A DNA stretch of 64,000 nucleotides from Multifurca ochricompacta (Eukaryota; Basidiomycota; Agaricomycetes; Russulales; Russulaceae): contig WTXG01000159.1 of assembly GCA_022496185.1 (NCBI GenBank), positions 19,854-83,853 of the forward strand, in the 5' to 3' direction. Position numbers and translations under genes: made by a program. Position 1 is the stretch's first letter, and each line of letters opens with the position of its first letter. The notes beneath the pieces were generated by a model, which was not told the origin of the DNA, did not search any database, and worked only from the letters and a program-made list of their open reading frames with translations. Shown here piece by piece: positions 10,815 through 22,900 of this stretch.

Positions 10815-13264
10815 ACTTTGCATACTCCTTTTGAACAATAGCTTCAGCAGTATTGATCCAGCCCTTTGGCCACTGGCACTGTTGAAAATATTTGAGTTTC
10901 AACTGTGGGTGAAGCACTGAGAGGTTGATGCAAAATTGAGTATGAGCAATGGTGATATCACTATGAACATACCCATAGAAATACAGTACACATTGGATAG
11001 ACCAGTTTTCCAATAATACTTGCTGATGCTTTTGCAAGCAAAGGTAAGTGCATGCTTCACAGATGGAGAGAGTGGTTTGACAGTGTTGTCACTAAGCAAT
11101 GCATCAATGCGGTCCATAGTTGGGATGACATTGGCAATTGATGAAACTCAATCTTGAGAGAAGAACAGTGTTGCATCTTTATATATCTTATGTGAAAGAT
11201 CAGCACCAAAATGCCACTCTACCAGATGAGAGACATACCTTAAGTACCCATAAGAGATCCCCAATAATCTTCCAGTCATCATCAAGTTCATACTTGTGGA
11301 GCTTCAAGGATTTGTTGGCAGTGATGTCATCAATTGCAGGGCAATACTTGAGAGCCACCTTTGCCATGTCATAGGTTGAATTCTAGCAGTCTTGACATCA
11401 TGTGGAATGAGGCAAATAGGGAGTTTGTGAGTGATGCAGGTCTTGTGCCACACAGGAAGAGTATTAGTTGTTGATTGGATGATGGCAAAAGATAGTTTTT
11501 GAATCTAGAGAGATTAAACATGAGCAGATTGACAATAAATGTGAGATAACAGTACATACCTTGTTGAGCGTTGTGCACACAGCTACTGTGTTCTCCAACA
11601 ACTGCTCACGAGCCTCTTCATCCAACACACCAAGTGGATCCTCCTCACTGTCATTGTCATCCTCATCATTGTTGTCATCATCCTACCATCTTCATGATCT
11701 TCATAAATCTTTTCAGGGCCCTTTTCAGGATCTTCTTCATCTTTGCCATCACAATCATTGTCCTTTGGTGATGCACTAAATGGTTTAAGTAATGCCTTGG
11801 CAGAGAGTTGGATGGTGTGATTAAAGCACCGAACATGATTGGCAGCATCAAAGGAGTTGGGAGGCTTATCAAGGAACACTGTTTGTTTGTCATTTGAAGT
11901 GGCATTGTCTCCATTGAATGCAAGGATCTGCCAGTAGAATTTCAGACACTAATACACATATTTATGTCAGTTTAACTGACCTTATTTGTGAGCCCATGCT
12001 CAATGAGCATGTCATGAAAGGCTTGTGCAAGGGCTTCCCCAGTATGGGACTGGAGGATCAGGAGGTGAATGTTGGTAGTATACATCATGCACACCAACAA
12101 ACTTACCTCAGGAACTTCTGTGATATCCAAAACAAAGGCCAACAGGTGACCCTCATGGTGCAAATGAACTGTCCATGCCACAAATGCATGATGGTTTGGT
12201 GAAGTCCAAGCATCAGTTGTCAAAGTGAACATGACCAGAATGCTCCTGAAAATGTATGAGTATAGTTAGCATGGATAGAAAATCAAGGTTACCTTGAGAA
12301 TTTTATTAATGTGTGCTTGACACTTCTCAAAGGAGAGCTTGGCATCATGTGCCACTGTCATTGGGGTTGGAAGAGAAGTACCTGGGCACCCTGCCTTCAT
12401 TAGTTGTTGAAATTCATGATCATTGACAATGTTCATTGCATGGTTACTCTCAGCACACCACCTGGCTATGTGGGCCCTGGGTTGGAGGTTAAGAGTTAGA
12501 GACATGATAGTACAGTAAAACAAATGACAAACCTTGTTTCATAAGTTGTATGTGCACAATGGCTGATTGACTGTGAAGCTTGACCAAGTGGCAAAAGATG
12601 CAAAGATTGAGCCATCCTGGGCACCAGAGGAAGCTTTCTTGAATGCAGCATCAACCACATCAGCTCCAAAGCACTTAATTGCATGGGCTTTCAGGTTTGA
12701 GGTGGCAGCATGATCTTGTGAGTCTTGAAAACAGCAACCCCACCACCCTTGGATTTGCAGTGTTTGGCAGCACACTTGAAAAAATGGAATAATTGATTGT
12801 TCTCTGTGTCAATCTTGACATCACTCTTGAAGAAACTGTAGATGGGTGAGTGCCAGGTTTTCTGCAGACACTCTGCAATACAAATGGATCAGCACTTGAA
12901 ATAGGTCCAACAGAAGGACAGGACTTACTGAGTTCTTGTTGTTCTGGTGTTTCATCTATAGATTTTCCATCTTCTTCTTTGTCAATTTCAATAATGGACA
13001 GCTCCCTGGTTGAGTTCCCATTGTTAACTGCAATATAGATGTAAATTAAAACAGACAAATGAAGAAGAAATACATACATGAATCACCTGCAACAGATCCA
13101 CCAGAACTTAATGACTTGTGGTGCATTTTGAATGGGTGTGAAATAGCAGCAGCATCATGTCTGAAAGCATGTTTGACAGACTTCACAGCCTTCTTGGAAG
13201 CCTGTGTGGTGCTTGAGGTGACAGAGAGAAGTGAGGGTGAGTGGAGAATAGGTGATTTAGGCAT
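10815..13264 (-). pseudogene. hAT transposase remnant 1, C-terminus missing
   Basis: Read leftward from the ATG at 13264: a basic N-terminus (MPKSPILHSPSLLSV), then a BED-type region (about 12780-12650), then 'ARWCAESNHAMNIVNDHEF' (about 12470). The RNase-H-like catalytic region follows, with DAWTSPNHHAFVAWTVHLHH (about 12220) and GDNATSNDK and NHVRCFNHTIQLSAKAL (about 11900-11810). An acidic stretch lies at 11700-11600. Conserved late segments IPTMDRIDALLSD and LHPQLKLKYFQQ are at 11110-10840. An intron with GTATGT...CAG is visible at 13028-13077 and another donor GTATGT near 11562. The C-terminal hAT dimerisation domain is absent because the sequence joins copia DNA near 10815. Frame breaks show it is not functional. 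Confidence 0.85.
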
Positions 13265-13596
13265 GAGGTGAGAGATGAGGTTGAAAAGACTGGAGTGAAA
13301 GGTAAGTAAGTAGCTTGATCTTATACTGGATGATATGCACTTTGTAGTCTCAAAATAATCTCAACCAGAATTCTGGTTGAGAGGGTAGATTGCATGTCAC
13401 CTGACAATTGCAGCTCATCTCAGGGGACTAAGCAGTGGTAGCATGGATACCTAACACAGCAGACATGATTAGTGGCATCACCATTCACATGGAGTCAAAG
13501 GACAGCAACCATGATGCAGTCCAAAGGTGTTCACAAAAGATCAACCTAGAGCACAAAATACTAACCCAAAGCACTGAAAGTCAACAAGCCACTGAC
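13265..13596. other. Flank upstream of hAT remnant 1
   Basis: No coding pattern on either strand. This is where the 5' end of the hAT element should lie, but I cannot identify a convincing terminal inverted repeat. The copia sequence resumes near 13597. Confidence 0.4.
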
Positions 13597-15764
13597 ACCC
13601 ACATGTAATGTAGACACCACACAACCTCAGACTATATATCAGACTCCTCCATCACAAGTCATGGAACTGTCCTCCCCTCCCAAAAGAACCCGTGCAATCA
13701 GAAAATCAGAAAGAATTGCAGGCAGACTTCCTCAACCTAATTTTCAGAGGACAAGTCCATGCTCTGAACGACAAGATAGGGCAATCCAAGAAGATTTAGA
13801 CTTGGATACTGCATGTCCCAATAGGAATCATTGTCTGAATCCTCGCTTCTACAATGAGGATAATGCAGAGTTTGTGCAGGGTTCTTCCAGACTTGGACAG
13901 ATGGATCTACTCAATGCTGCAGGATCCCTTACAGAGATCCTCTCACTTTTAAAGAAGCAATGGAGTCTGATAATGCCAGTGATTGGCTTGAGGCATGTCA
14001 ATATGAAATTGATGCCTTAGAAAAACTTAAAGTGTGGCACCTTGAAGACCTTCCAGAAGGTAGAAAGGCTGTAAAGTCCAAGTGGGTCTTTAAATTGAAA
14101 GCAGATGGATGCTTTCATGCTAGGCTTGTAGCAAAAGGGTTCACCCAAATAGAGGGGGTGGACTTCATGAAACCTTCTCCCCAGTCACCAGATTTGAGTC
14201 TCTTAGACTATTATTAGCATTGGCGCACTTGAGGATTGGGAAATCCACCAATGGATGTCAAATTGGCATTCTTACATGGACCTGGATGAGGAGATTTATA
14301 TGGAGCAACCTATTGGTTTCATTGTTGCTGGACAAGAGTCCAAAGTTTGTAGGCTACAGAAGGCTCTGTATGGCCTCAAACAAGCTTCCTGAGCATGGAA
14401 CTTACAATTCCATGCAGTTCTCAATGAACTGAGCTTTACTCAGACATACTCTGATGCAGGAGTATATGTGTATCATCACCAAGAGGGGGATGGTTCACTT
14501 TTTGTCATTTTATATGTTGATGACATCACTATACTTGGGTCCTCCACTAAGAAGATTCAATGGCTGAAGGACTCTCTATCTAGCCGATATGAGATGACTG
14601 ATCTTGGCAAATCCAGTCCTACCTTGGAGTTAACATCACCAGGGATTGTCCTAACAAGACACTGGATATTGATCAGACAGCCTATGTATCTTCAATAGTT
14701 GAGAGGTTTGGAATGGGGGATTCCAACCAGTATATACTCCTCTACCCTCTGGTGTGGATGTTCATTTGGTCAAATTTGAAGACCAGGCATCTACCTCTGA
14801 TATTAAGAGGTATCAGCAGTTAATGGGGTCTCTGCTTTGGGTGCAGATTGGAAGCAGACCAGACATTAGTTTTGCTGTTGCACGCCTTAGCCAATTTGCT
14901 TCCAACCCTTCCCAGCAGCACATGCAACTAGCAAAGTATGTCTTAGCTTATTTAAATGCTACAAAAGACTACAAGTTGCACTATTCTGGAGGGAATGGTG
15001 AAGTTAGCCTTCATGGCTATGCAGATTCCTCATGGGGAGATCAAGAGGACTGCCACTCCACCTCAGGCTATGTCTTTTTCCTTGCAAATGGAGCCATCAG
15101 TTGGTGCTCTAGGAAACAAAAGACAGTAGCACAGTCCACCACAGAAGCTGATTATATGAGCCTTGCTGAGGCTTCAAATCAGGCTGCGTGGTATAGGACG
15201 TTCTTGCAGGAGTTGGGATATGAAGTTACATCACCCATACAACTGCATTGTGACAACAAGGGTGCAGTAGATCTTGCATTAAACCCTGTCACAGGAAGGT
15301 GATCAAAGCACATACCAATAAAGTACCATGCCATTAGGGAGTATGTAGAATCACACCAGATTGACTTGGTGTGAACTCCCACTGGAGAGATGCTGGCAGA
15401 TGGCCTTACAAAGTCTCTGACTAGATCATCTTTTGATCTCATGGTAACTGGATTTGGACTAGTGCTGGAATGAGCTGGAATCTGGAGACTATGTATACCA
15501 GTCTCACTTTCCCACCATGCAACATGAGCATGTTCTCGACCTCAAGAGTGATGCAAGTGGTGTGTGCATGCCAGAAGTAGGCATTCAAATATGTCAGGCA
15601 TTTCAGCCTGCATAAGCGAATCTACAACTCACTCACAAACCCCACACTTCTCATTGACTCGTCCTCAACATTGCTGGCTGGTGACATGCTCATTCAATTG
15701 TGAACAGCAGTGTGCTCATTTAATTCATTTCCACCTAATGATTGATGCCTTCACCATGGAGGGA
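13597..15764 (+). pseudogene. Ty1/copia RT-RNase H, 3' half of copy Cb
   Basis: Enters copia at the acidic/Pro-rich linker (VDTTQPQTIYQTPPSQ). It continues with 'LNPRFYNEDNAEFVQGSSRLGQ', RT (KSKWVFKLKADGCFHARLVAKGFTQ at about 14076), 'KVCRLQKALYGLKQAS' remains, and LYVDDITILGS (14510). RNase H is at 14754-15302 (GSRPDISFAVARLSQ, GYADSSWGDQEDC, STTEADYMSLAEA, LHCDNKGAVDLALNP). Frame breaks occur near 13930, 14170-14280, 14400, 14630 and 14740, and a TGA at 15300 interrupts the RNase H tail. It is very similar to the fragment at 60649-62608 and ends at the LTR start with a purine-rich CATGGAGGGA. Confidence 0.87.
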
Positions 15765-16276
15765 TGTTGACACAGACATGTCTGGAGATGCTTCAGGCAT
15801 CTAAGGATCGCTTTAGCTGTAGATAAGATTAGATTAGGTTCCGGAGTTTTGGACTTTTTACAATATCTTTATTACATTTCTTTCTCACCTTACTCAGCTG
15901 ATTAGTGATGCACTTAGTAATGTGCAGTAAGCACGTGATATCTCTTTGGCCAATGGCCTTTACCCTCATTGTTTATTGTCCAGCACTTGTGGACTTATTC
16001 CCAGTGCACACAGACCATTTCCCCTGGCCCCCATGGGTATATAAGGGTGTCTGTTTTTGTCCTTTACACTTCAGAGTTCTTCTTCCTCTGAAGTGTAAGT
16101 CATCTTTACTTTACTTTCTACTTTTCCTTTGACTAACATTCTCTCTGTAGATAACTTGTCTTTTAGGTCAGTAGTATAGTATTATAGAGTTCTTCTTCCT
16201 CTGAAGTATAACTTGTCTTTTAGCCTAACATGCTACTAACCACAGTCAGTATAACCAGCAGCATGTTTGTTTGACA
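15765..16276 (+). repeat. 3' LTR of copia copy Cb
   Basis: Begins TGTTGACACAGACATG and ends GTTTGACA. A TATATAAGGG box lies at about 16037, followed by the duplicated CACTTCAGAGTTCTTC / CCTCTGAAGTGTAAGT blocks. It aligns with the LTR at 60151-60648. A purine tract (ATGGAGGGA) immediately precedes it, as expected of a polypurine tract. To the right it abuts hAT remnant 2. Confidence 0.85.
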
Positions 16277-17310
16277 TTGACTACATCATTTGTTGTTGGC
16301 AGGTCTTGTAAGGCTGACTTTGGTTGCATTGCAACCAAACAGTTTCAGAAGGTGGTTTTGTTTGCAACAGCAAGGGACTAATGGAGGTGATGGGGATATG
16401 AGTGTTACTTTCCTCTAATGGTGAGTCTTACCTGGTCATTGACTGCAATGAATTGAGTGACTGCACAAAGCACATCTTCTCAGGTAAACACAGGTGCATT
16501 CATTGGCTTTCCAACTGACATGTCCAATGTTCCCTGTGTCCCCACCTTCTTTCCCCTTCTTTCTTCTTCAATCTTTTTCCAGAGTGGGCATGGCATTGCC
16601 CAATGGTGCTCAGGTATGTTTTCTTTCTTGCATTGTTCCTGGTATATTGAATAATGTTGACAGATGTGCTGCCAACAGGAGGATTTACCCCTGGTGAGGA
16701 ACACTTTCCACTTGGTGTTCTTCCTCACAAATTCTTCATCATTTCTATCAAAGCTCTGGTAAGTGATCTTTTATTCTCATGAATTATTACTTGCATATAT
16801 TACACCAATGTCCAGTTGGTGTATCCACCCTACTATCATCCATAATGAACTTGACTGTGATTTATCTGTGAAGATCAGTTGAATGTCCCTTGCCTTGTCC
16901 TTTTGTGTATGGACCTCAGACAGGATGGGTAGGTGATAATCTTGGAGCCCATCTCCCTTGACATCTGTTAACATTTTGTATAGAAGATAAATTGCAAGCT
17001 TCATACCTCAGAGTCATCCAGTGAATCATGCCCACTCAACACCTCAGGTTTGTCACATTCATTCTGAACCTCCTCATCCTCACTAGCTTCCTTTGATGGT
17101 TTTGCACAGTGTTTCTTCCAAGGCCTATGATCAGGCTCTTCATCTGAGGATTCTTCTGAACATTCATCCACTGCTGCTTGCTTCAAAGACCTGTTGTTCT
17201 TTGCTGGTGCTTTTGTTAGTCCTACCTTTTTTGGAGCTGGTTTCTTTGCTGGTGCCTTTGTGTGTGCTGTGCTTTTACCCTTTATGGTTGGAGCATTGGT
17301 TTTTGCCATG
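16277..17310 (-). pseudogene. hAT-type transposase N-terminal part, remnant 2
   Basis: Starts with ATG at 17310 (MAKTNAPTIKGKSTAHTKAP). A Lys/Ala/Pro-rich basic segment comes first, then an acidic Ser/Glu/Asp segment (EESSDEEPDHRPW) to about 17001, where a GTATGA donor suggests an intron. Further left the frame KWKVFLTRGKSSCWQHICQH (about 16710) carries a Cys/His pattern, then 'IPEHHWAMPCPLWKKI'. After that come 'EDVLCAVTQFIAVNDQ' (16480-16435), an intron-like gap, and 'SLAVANKTTF...NCLVAMQPK'. This order matches the N-terminal half of Agaricomycete hAT-like proteins as I know them. It is cut by the copia LTR end at 16276, and the catalytic domain is missing here. Confidence 0.7.
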
Positions 17311-17465
17311 TTGTATTGACACATTAATGAACACAAGTGATATTGCACTGTATACTGACATTGTTTGGCAGTGTATTGTGTTTGCCACTTGCAATTTGAT
17401 CCTCTGAGTTGGTACTTCTGTTGACATGACCTTAATATAAGAAATTGTGCCATTATATTTCATGA

Positions 17466-17541
17466 GGGTGTGTAACTCAGTGGTTAGAGCAATGGACCCA
17501 GCTATGTCTGGTAGGTCTTGGGTTCAATCCACGATGCAGCC
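17466..17541 (+). repeat. tRNA-derived block 2 (SINE-like)
   Basis: GGGTGTGTAACTCAGTGG (A-box) and GGGTTCAATCC (B-box) lie at tRNA spacing in 76 nt. It aligns base by base with the block at 4632-4706, including the odd anticodon region and the following GCCATT plus T-rich segment. The acceptor ends pair poorly and the anticodon stem is not standard, so a working tRNA is unlikely. No gene overlaps it. Confidence 0.65.
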
Positions 17542-17858
17542 ATTATTTTTGGGTTTCAGGAGCTGACATAATACCTAAGAAATCAATGGTCTTTGTATTA
17601 TGTACATAGATAAAAGACTGGTTGCAACCAGTGTAAACTGGTTTTCATCAGTCTTTCAAAATTCTGTAATAGTGTGCAACCAGCAACTGATAAGTCTGGG
17701 AATCTGTGCAACCACAACTGATGGTCCAGTTGCATTCAGTTGGGTTTGGTCCAGTTTCAGTTGTTTTTTTGGTTTGGGCAACTGGACCTTTAAACACTAC
17801 TTAGGATCTATGGAAATCTGTTAAGTTTATATTCCTCATCACTTGTTTGGATACTGAC
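17542..17858. other. Non-coding stretch with CAACTGG/CAACCAG palindromes
   Basis: Contains the palindrome TGGTTGCAACCA near 17618 and further short motifs of the type CAACCAG, CAACTGA and CAACTGG in both orientations up to about 17795. No coding frame. The position, upstream of the ATG of hAT remnant 2, would fit subterminal repeats of that transposon. This is inference only. Confidence 0.45.
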
Positions 17859-18079
17859 CTTATCAGAAATACCAAAGTCATCAAGAATCTTTGCAAATGC
17901 AGCAGCAAGGTTCAATCCTGAATGCAACATGGCCACCTCAACAAGATCAAGAAGCATGGCAACAGGGACACCATCCCACTCAAAGTGGACTGTAACAGCA
18001 ATATAAGCTTTGTGGTTAGGTAACATCCATGCATCTAACACAAAGTTCAAGGCACCATCATATCTCCACACTGCCACAG
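17859..18079 (-). pseudogene. hAT remnant 3, RNase-H-like exon (left part)
   Basis: The frame reads VAVWRYDGALNFVLDAW, then MLPNHKAYIAVTVHFEWDG, MLLDLVEVAMLHSGLNLAAA and ILDDFGISDK. This is the catalytic-core segment of a hAT transposase, with the 'DAW...PNHKA' and 'LLDLVEV...HSG' motifs. It ends at a GTCAGT sequence at 17858-17853 that could be a splice donor. At 18079 it is interrupted by a gypsy insertion with target duplication CACAG; the same gene continues at 25453. Confidence 0.8.
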
Positions 18080-18655
18080 TGTTACATCCAGTGTGGGACA
18101 TTCTACACGACTTGTGTAACAGCGTATCGTTTGTAATCAGATAAGAAACCAATAAGGCTTCTTGGAGTGAAATGGAATGAGTCAAAGTCAAAGGGGCTGT
18201 TCCCAAAGACAATGTTGAGTGGAGAAGTGTCAGAAACACTGAGATAGATGAGTCAAGGTCCAAAGGGAATGTCCAGAAGACAAGCACCAATGTATTCAAT
18301 AAGTTGAGTCTGAGGTCTACAATGTAGCTACAGTGGACTTATATACATAATCAAATGAGTGTCTAAAGATAAGATAACACAGAGTCATGTGGGCCCAAAT
18401 ATATGAAAGTGGAGGGTGTAGAGCCAAGCTTCTGATAGGGAATTAAGTAAGTGTCTGGTCGTAATGATAAGGAGATAAGAGAACAATCATAAGTAAAGCG
18501 GCACAAACAAAGACAAAGGCAATCATGGGGAAGGGAGCAAGGCACATGATGGGTCCCAGGAAGGAGATGTAATCAAGAAATGTAGCATAGGGGGAAGGGC
18601 AGGGTCATCATTGGGGAGGGTGAAGAAAAGTGGGTTGCTAGGCAAGGGTCATAAC
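18080..18655 (-). repeat. 3' LTR of gypsy copy Bb
   Basis: On the plus strand it runs TGTTACATCCAGTGTG...GGGTCATAACA. It pairs with 24881-25452. Apart from five single-base deletions in the other LTR, the differences I see are CG versus TG or CA. Confidence 0.93.
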
Positions 18656-18687
18656 ATCACCCCCTCTTCTGGTTCTAGCAGACCCAG

Positions 18688-19817
18688 CTAGAAACGACTC
18701 ATACCATCATCATCCTGCACCAGGTCCAAATAATCATCAGCTACATTATGGTCATCCATGGTGTAGTTCTCCTTGTCCTCATCCTGGGGACATCTGTGAG
18801 CATGGAGAAACCCATAAGGGCTGCGCTGTCCACATGAGTAGCAGAGGTCATGAATGGGGCAATCCAACTTGTGATGCCCTGAGTTGTGATGAAGACACTT
18901 GCCACACCACCCAGAGGGGTTGATAATCATTGGAGTGACAATGACGGCACCACTTGCAGTTGAGGGGACAGTTCCAACTGATGTGGTACTTACTGTCACA
19001 CCACCAACATGTTTCTCCACAAGGGTTCTTGTGCATATGTGGCATTTCAAATTGGTTTGGCAGCAGCATCGGAGCAGCTCCCAATGATCATGGAGGGAGG
19101 GGTCATGCATACATGTCAGCGTACCTCTTGGCGATGGTCTGGTATGCATCCCCTTCTCCAACCTCTTCCTGATCTCTACCAGTTCCTGTTCTACCTGGAA
19201 CATCCCATTCATCAGCCTCATCATCATCTTCGTGTGTTCTTTGTATTGTTTATTGAGTGTTGTATGTAGCGTCAGATTCTTCTGCAGTCTCATTACCTCA
19301 GCTTTAAGATGCAGAAGATGCATGTCATTCAGCACTTCATCTATTGGAAGGCTTGGGAATCGTCAGTGGCTAAATGTCCAAGCTGTTGTCACTCATTGTG
19401 TGATGGAGGGCCCATATATCTTCTTCCAAATAGACTGGGCTCCATAACAGGGCCTTCTTCTTCATACATCAGCCACATCCATCCCTCCATTGGTGTAGAA
19501 ATGTACTTGGCATGTGACTTCTCCATCAGCCATAGTGATCTTGAGGGGAAGTACATGGACGAGTTCAGGTTGTTGGCAAAGAATGGGAACTCTGGGACTT
19601 CATCATCCAACTCCATCCCCAAGAGGTTGTTCAGGTGAGGTTCTTTGCAGTGGTCAAAGTGTCATTGGGGTTGGGAGATTGGTTTTTGACTGCGCTTTGG
19701 CAGCTTCATATCGATGGGGGAGGAGGGATGCGTGGAAGGATGAGCGATGGGAAGTTCTCACAACTACAATGGAGGAGGTGAAGGCATCAACAGCGGCATG
19801 GCAGCGACAAAAGACAT
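18688..19817 (-). pseudogene. Family B accessory ORF (ORF3), copy Bb
   Basis: Lies between the pol stop (19919) and the 3' LTR. It starts at ATG 19817 (MSFVAA), with frame breaks soon after and around 19500-19400. The middle part (about 19335-19180) is a predicted amphipathic helix with heptad-like Leu/Met spacing (LKAEVMRLQKNLTLH, MFQVEQELVEIRKRLEKG). The C-terminal third is rich in Cys and His: CWWCDSKYHISWNC and CKWCRHC in one frame, then CGKCLHHNSGHHKLDC, CYSCGQ and HAHRCP. It ends with an acidic tail (YLDLVQDDDG). The product is unknown; a nucleic-acid-binding, zinc-knuckle-like protein is a guess. The same ORF is at 33561-34759. Confidence 0.8.
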
Positions 19818-19918
19818 GATGGACTGGATGGTGTTAGAACGTTGCTGAGAGAGCATGTACTGGGGAATCGATGGGGTCTGGGGTTGCTCCTTTTAAGCAT
19901 TCTTGGGCCTTCTGGGTG

Positions 19919-22900
19919 TCAGGTATGGAACTCCGAGATAAGGACCAGGGCAAAGATATCCCGGCTGGTTCCCACGAGTTGTCAGAGTCTGGGAATCCTT
20001 CCACTAACTAGGTAGTGCAGTTTGTGCCCTCAGCCTTTTCGCCCTGAGTCTAGAATGTGTTCCACTTCCCACTCCTCTTCTCTGTCGATAAGGTCAGGTG
20101 GGGGTCTCGGAAAGTTCTCCCCATGAATGGAGGTTTCCTATACAGGGTCAGAAGCTTGGCATGGAAGACGGGATGGATCTTCCATTTGGCGGCAACTGTA
20201 GTTCATAGGATATGTCTGACAGCTTCCTTGTGATCTGGAAGGGTCCGTGACATCAGGGCGCTAACTTGGCCAAGGGGTGTGACATGTGAATGTTCCTCCC
20301 TCGAGCCACACCCAGTCATTGGTCTGATAAGGTGTGAATGTGCTTGGCTGTGCAGCCAGAAGTTGCTGTGCCTTTGCCAGGTTTTCATTGGCTATTGCCA
20401 TAGCTCTTCCCATTGGCTATCCATTGAGTTACGGAAGGGAGTTGGTAGGCTTATCTGTCCATGTGGTGCAGAGTCCAGCCCATGATAAGGGAAAAGGGGG
20501 TGCTTTTGTTGTTCCATTGGGCCATGAGTTGTGAGCAAACTCCAGTTGACAGCCATTCTGCCCAGTCATCTTGTGGCTTTGCACCAAAACCAAGGTATTG
20601 TTCTAACCATTGGTTTGTTCGCTCGACTGTCTGTCCGTTTGTGGATGATAAGCCATCGAGATATTCTGTGCAATGTCTAACATTTTGCATAGGGCTTTGC
20701 AAATGCCAATGTGAATTGGTATTGGTGGATATGATCTTCCTGGGGAGTCTTAGTGGTGGTATACATGGTTCAGGTAGAGCTTCGCCACTCCTTGGCTGTA
20801 ATAGTTTCATTGCAGGGAATGAATAGGGCCGCCTTGGAGCAATCATGGTCAGTGATCATAAGGATGGTGTCAAAGCCCTGTGACTTGGGTAGTTTGACAA
20901 TGAAGTCCATGGCGATGGTCTGGAAAGGAGTTGACGAGATGGGAGTAATGGGGTGTATTGGCGGGACTTTCGGGTGTGTATTAACCTTGTTTGCTTGACA
21001 TGCTGCACATCCCTGTATGTAGCTCTCAACATCCTTCTTCATATTGGGCCACCAATAGTCTCTTTTGGCAAGGGTGTAGGTATTGGCGATGCCAGGGTGG
21101 CCAGCAGAAGGGAGGTCATGGTGAAAATGGATCACCCCCCTCTTAATGTTGTCGCCACTGGTGACAACAAGTCGATCTCCATCTTTCCACCAAAGGCCTT
21201 TAATTTCTTTTAAATTGTGTGCTTTGGCCCATGAATGGCATAGTTCTTGGTTCATATTTTGGGAAATCTGTGCCCATAGATCCATGTTGTGGAGACTGAC
21301 CACAGCGGTTTTTGCAAATACTTCCTCTGGGAGGACAGTGACGTCATTATTGTCATCCTCGCCCATGTGCATATCTGGCCTGCATGACAGCGCATCCGCT
21401 CTAGCATTCTGGCTTCCAGCAATGTGTTTCAAGGTGAAGTTGTATTCTTCTAACTCCAGGACTTCTCATGCCACACACTGACTGATTTTGTGGGGTTCCT
21501 TCCAATACAATAGGTTGAAATGGTCAGTGTGGATGATGGTTTTATGAGGAGTTCCTGCCAGATAGGGTCACCAGTGTCGTAATGCCTTGACTATGGCTAA
21601 GAGTTCCCTATCCCATATATCATAATTCTGTTCAGCTGGGGAGAAGGTTTCAGAGTAGTATGCCACTGGGTGAAGTGTTTGTGTGGCATCTCTCTGGTAT
21701 AACACTGCCCCGTTTGCAAAGTGAGAGGTGTCTACTTCCAATTCAAAGGGGTGACTCAGATCCAGTTGGATGAGTACTGGTTCAGAGCCAACGAGGTCCC
21801 TGATCTGCTCAAATGCCTGTTGCTGTGCTATGCCCCAGTGCCATGGTACATCTTTTTTCAATAGATTGTTCAATGGTCATGTGATGCCAGAGAATCCCTT
21901 GACAAAGCGCCAGTAGAAGTTACAAAACCCAATGAATGATCAGATGTCCTTGACACAGGTTGGTACAGGCCATTCCCAGATCCCTTGTACTTTAATGAGA
22001 TCCATGCACACTTGTCCCCCTTCCAGGATGACCCCTAGGTACTCAATGCTTCGTTGTTTGAAGGAGCATTTAGCTGGTTTGAGGTACAGGTCGTGTTCTT
22101 GTAATATGTCCAGTACCTGATGCACATGGTCTTGATGGTGGTCTAAATTGTCCAGGGTGGCTACTAGGATGTCGTCCATGTAGACTACCACTTCACCAGT
22201 GAGAATGAGATTGCAGAAGATGTGGTTCATCATGGATTGGAATGTTGCTGGCAAGTTCGTGAGACCAAAGAACATGACGTTGGGTTCAAACAACCCTTGG
22301 TTTGTTTTGAATGCCACTTTGCACTGGTCACCTTCTTTGATCCTAACATTGTTGTAACCCCATCACACATCCATCTTTGAGAAGAGGGACTTGTCCCTCA
22401 TGGTGTCAATGAGCTCAGAGATGAGCGGCAGGGGGTAGGCGTTTTTCACAGTATGAGCATTGATTCATCGGTAGTCCTGGACTGGTCGTAGCTTGCCATC
22501 CTTCTTTTTGATAAAGAAGAAGGGTGAGGTGTACTGTGACTTGGATGGGCGGATGTACCCTTTTGCAAAATGTTCCTCAGGAATTCTGTCAGTGCCACCT
22601 GTTCAGACTGGGACAGTGGATAAATTTTGCAATCTATCGCCACCGGCGTATCAGGGAGCGGATCTATGGCATGATCCCATGGTTGGGAGGGTGAAAACGC
22701 TGCGACTCTTCTTCAGAGAATACCTTCCAATGCTGGTGGTAGGTACTCGTACTATGTCACTGTAAGTCTTTCTGTCTGCCCCTGTATTGCCTTCTGGGCT
22801 AACTCTGATGCCTTGGTAGCATAGCAGCAACCTGGGTCTTCTTCACTTGTACTTGTGGCTCTCACTGTTGGATGTCTGACCACATAATCATAGCCTATTG

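Noticed and set aside
11583..11771. Ser/Leu-rich and His-rich plus-strand proteins
   Set aside because: They are the antisense of the acidic Asp/Glu segment of hAT remnant 1.
18848..19269. Separate overlapping proteins on both strands at 18848-19269
   Set aside because: The minus-strand frames are parts of one broken accessory ORF also seen at 33561-34759; the plus-strand frames are its shadows.
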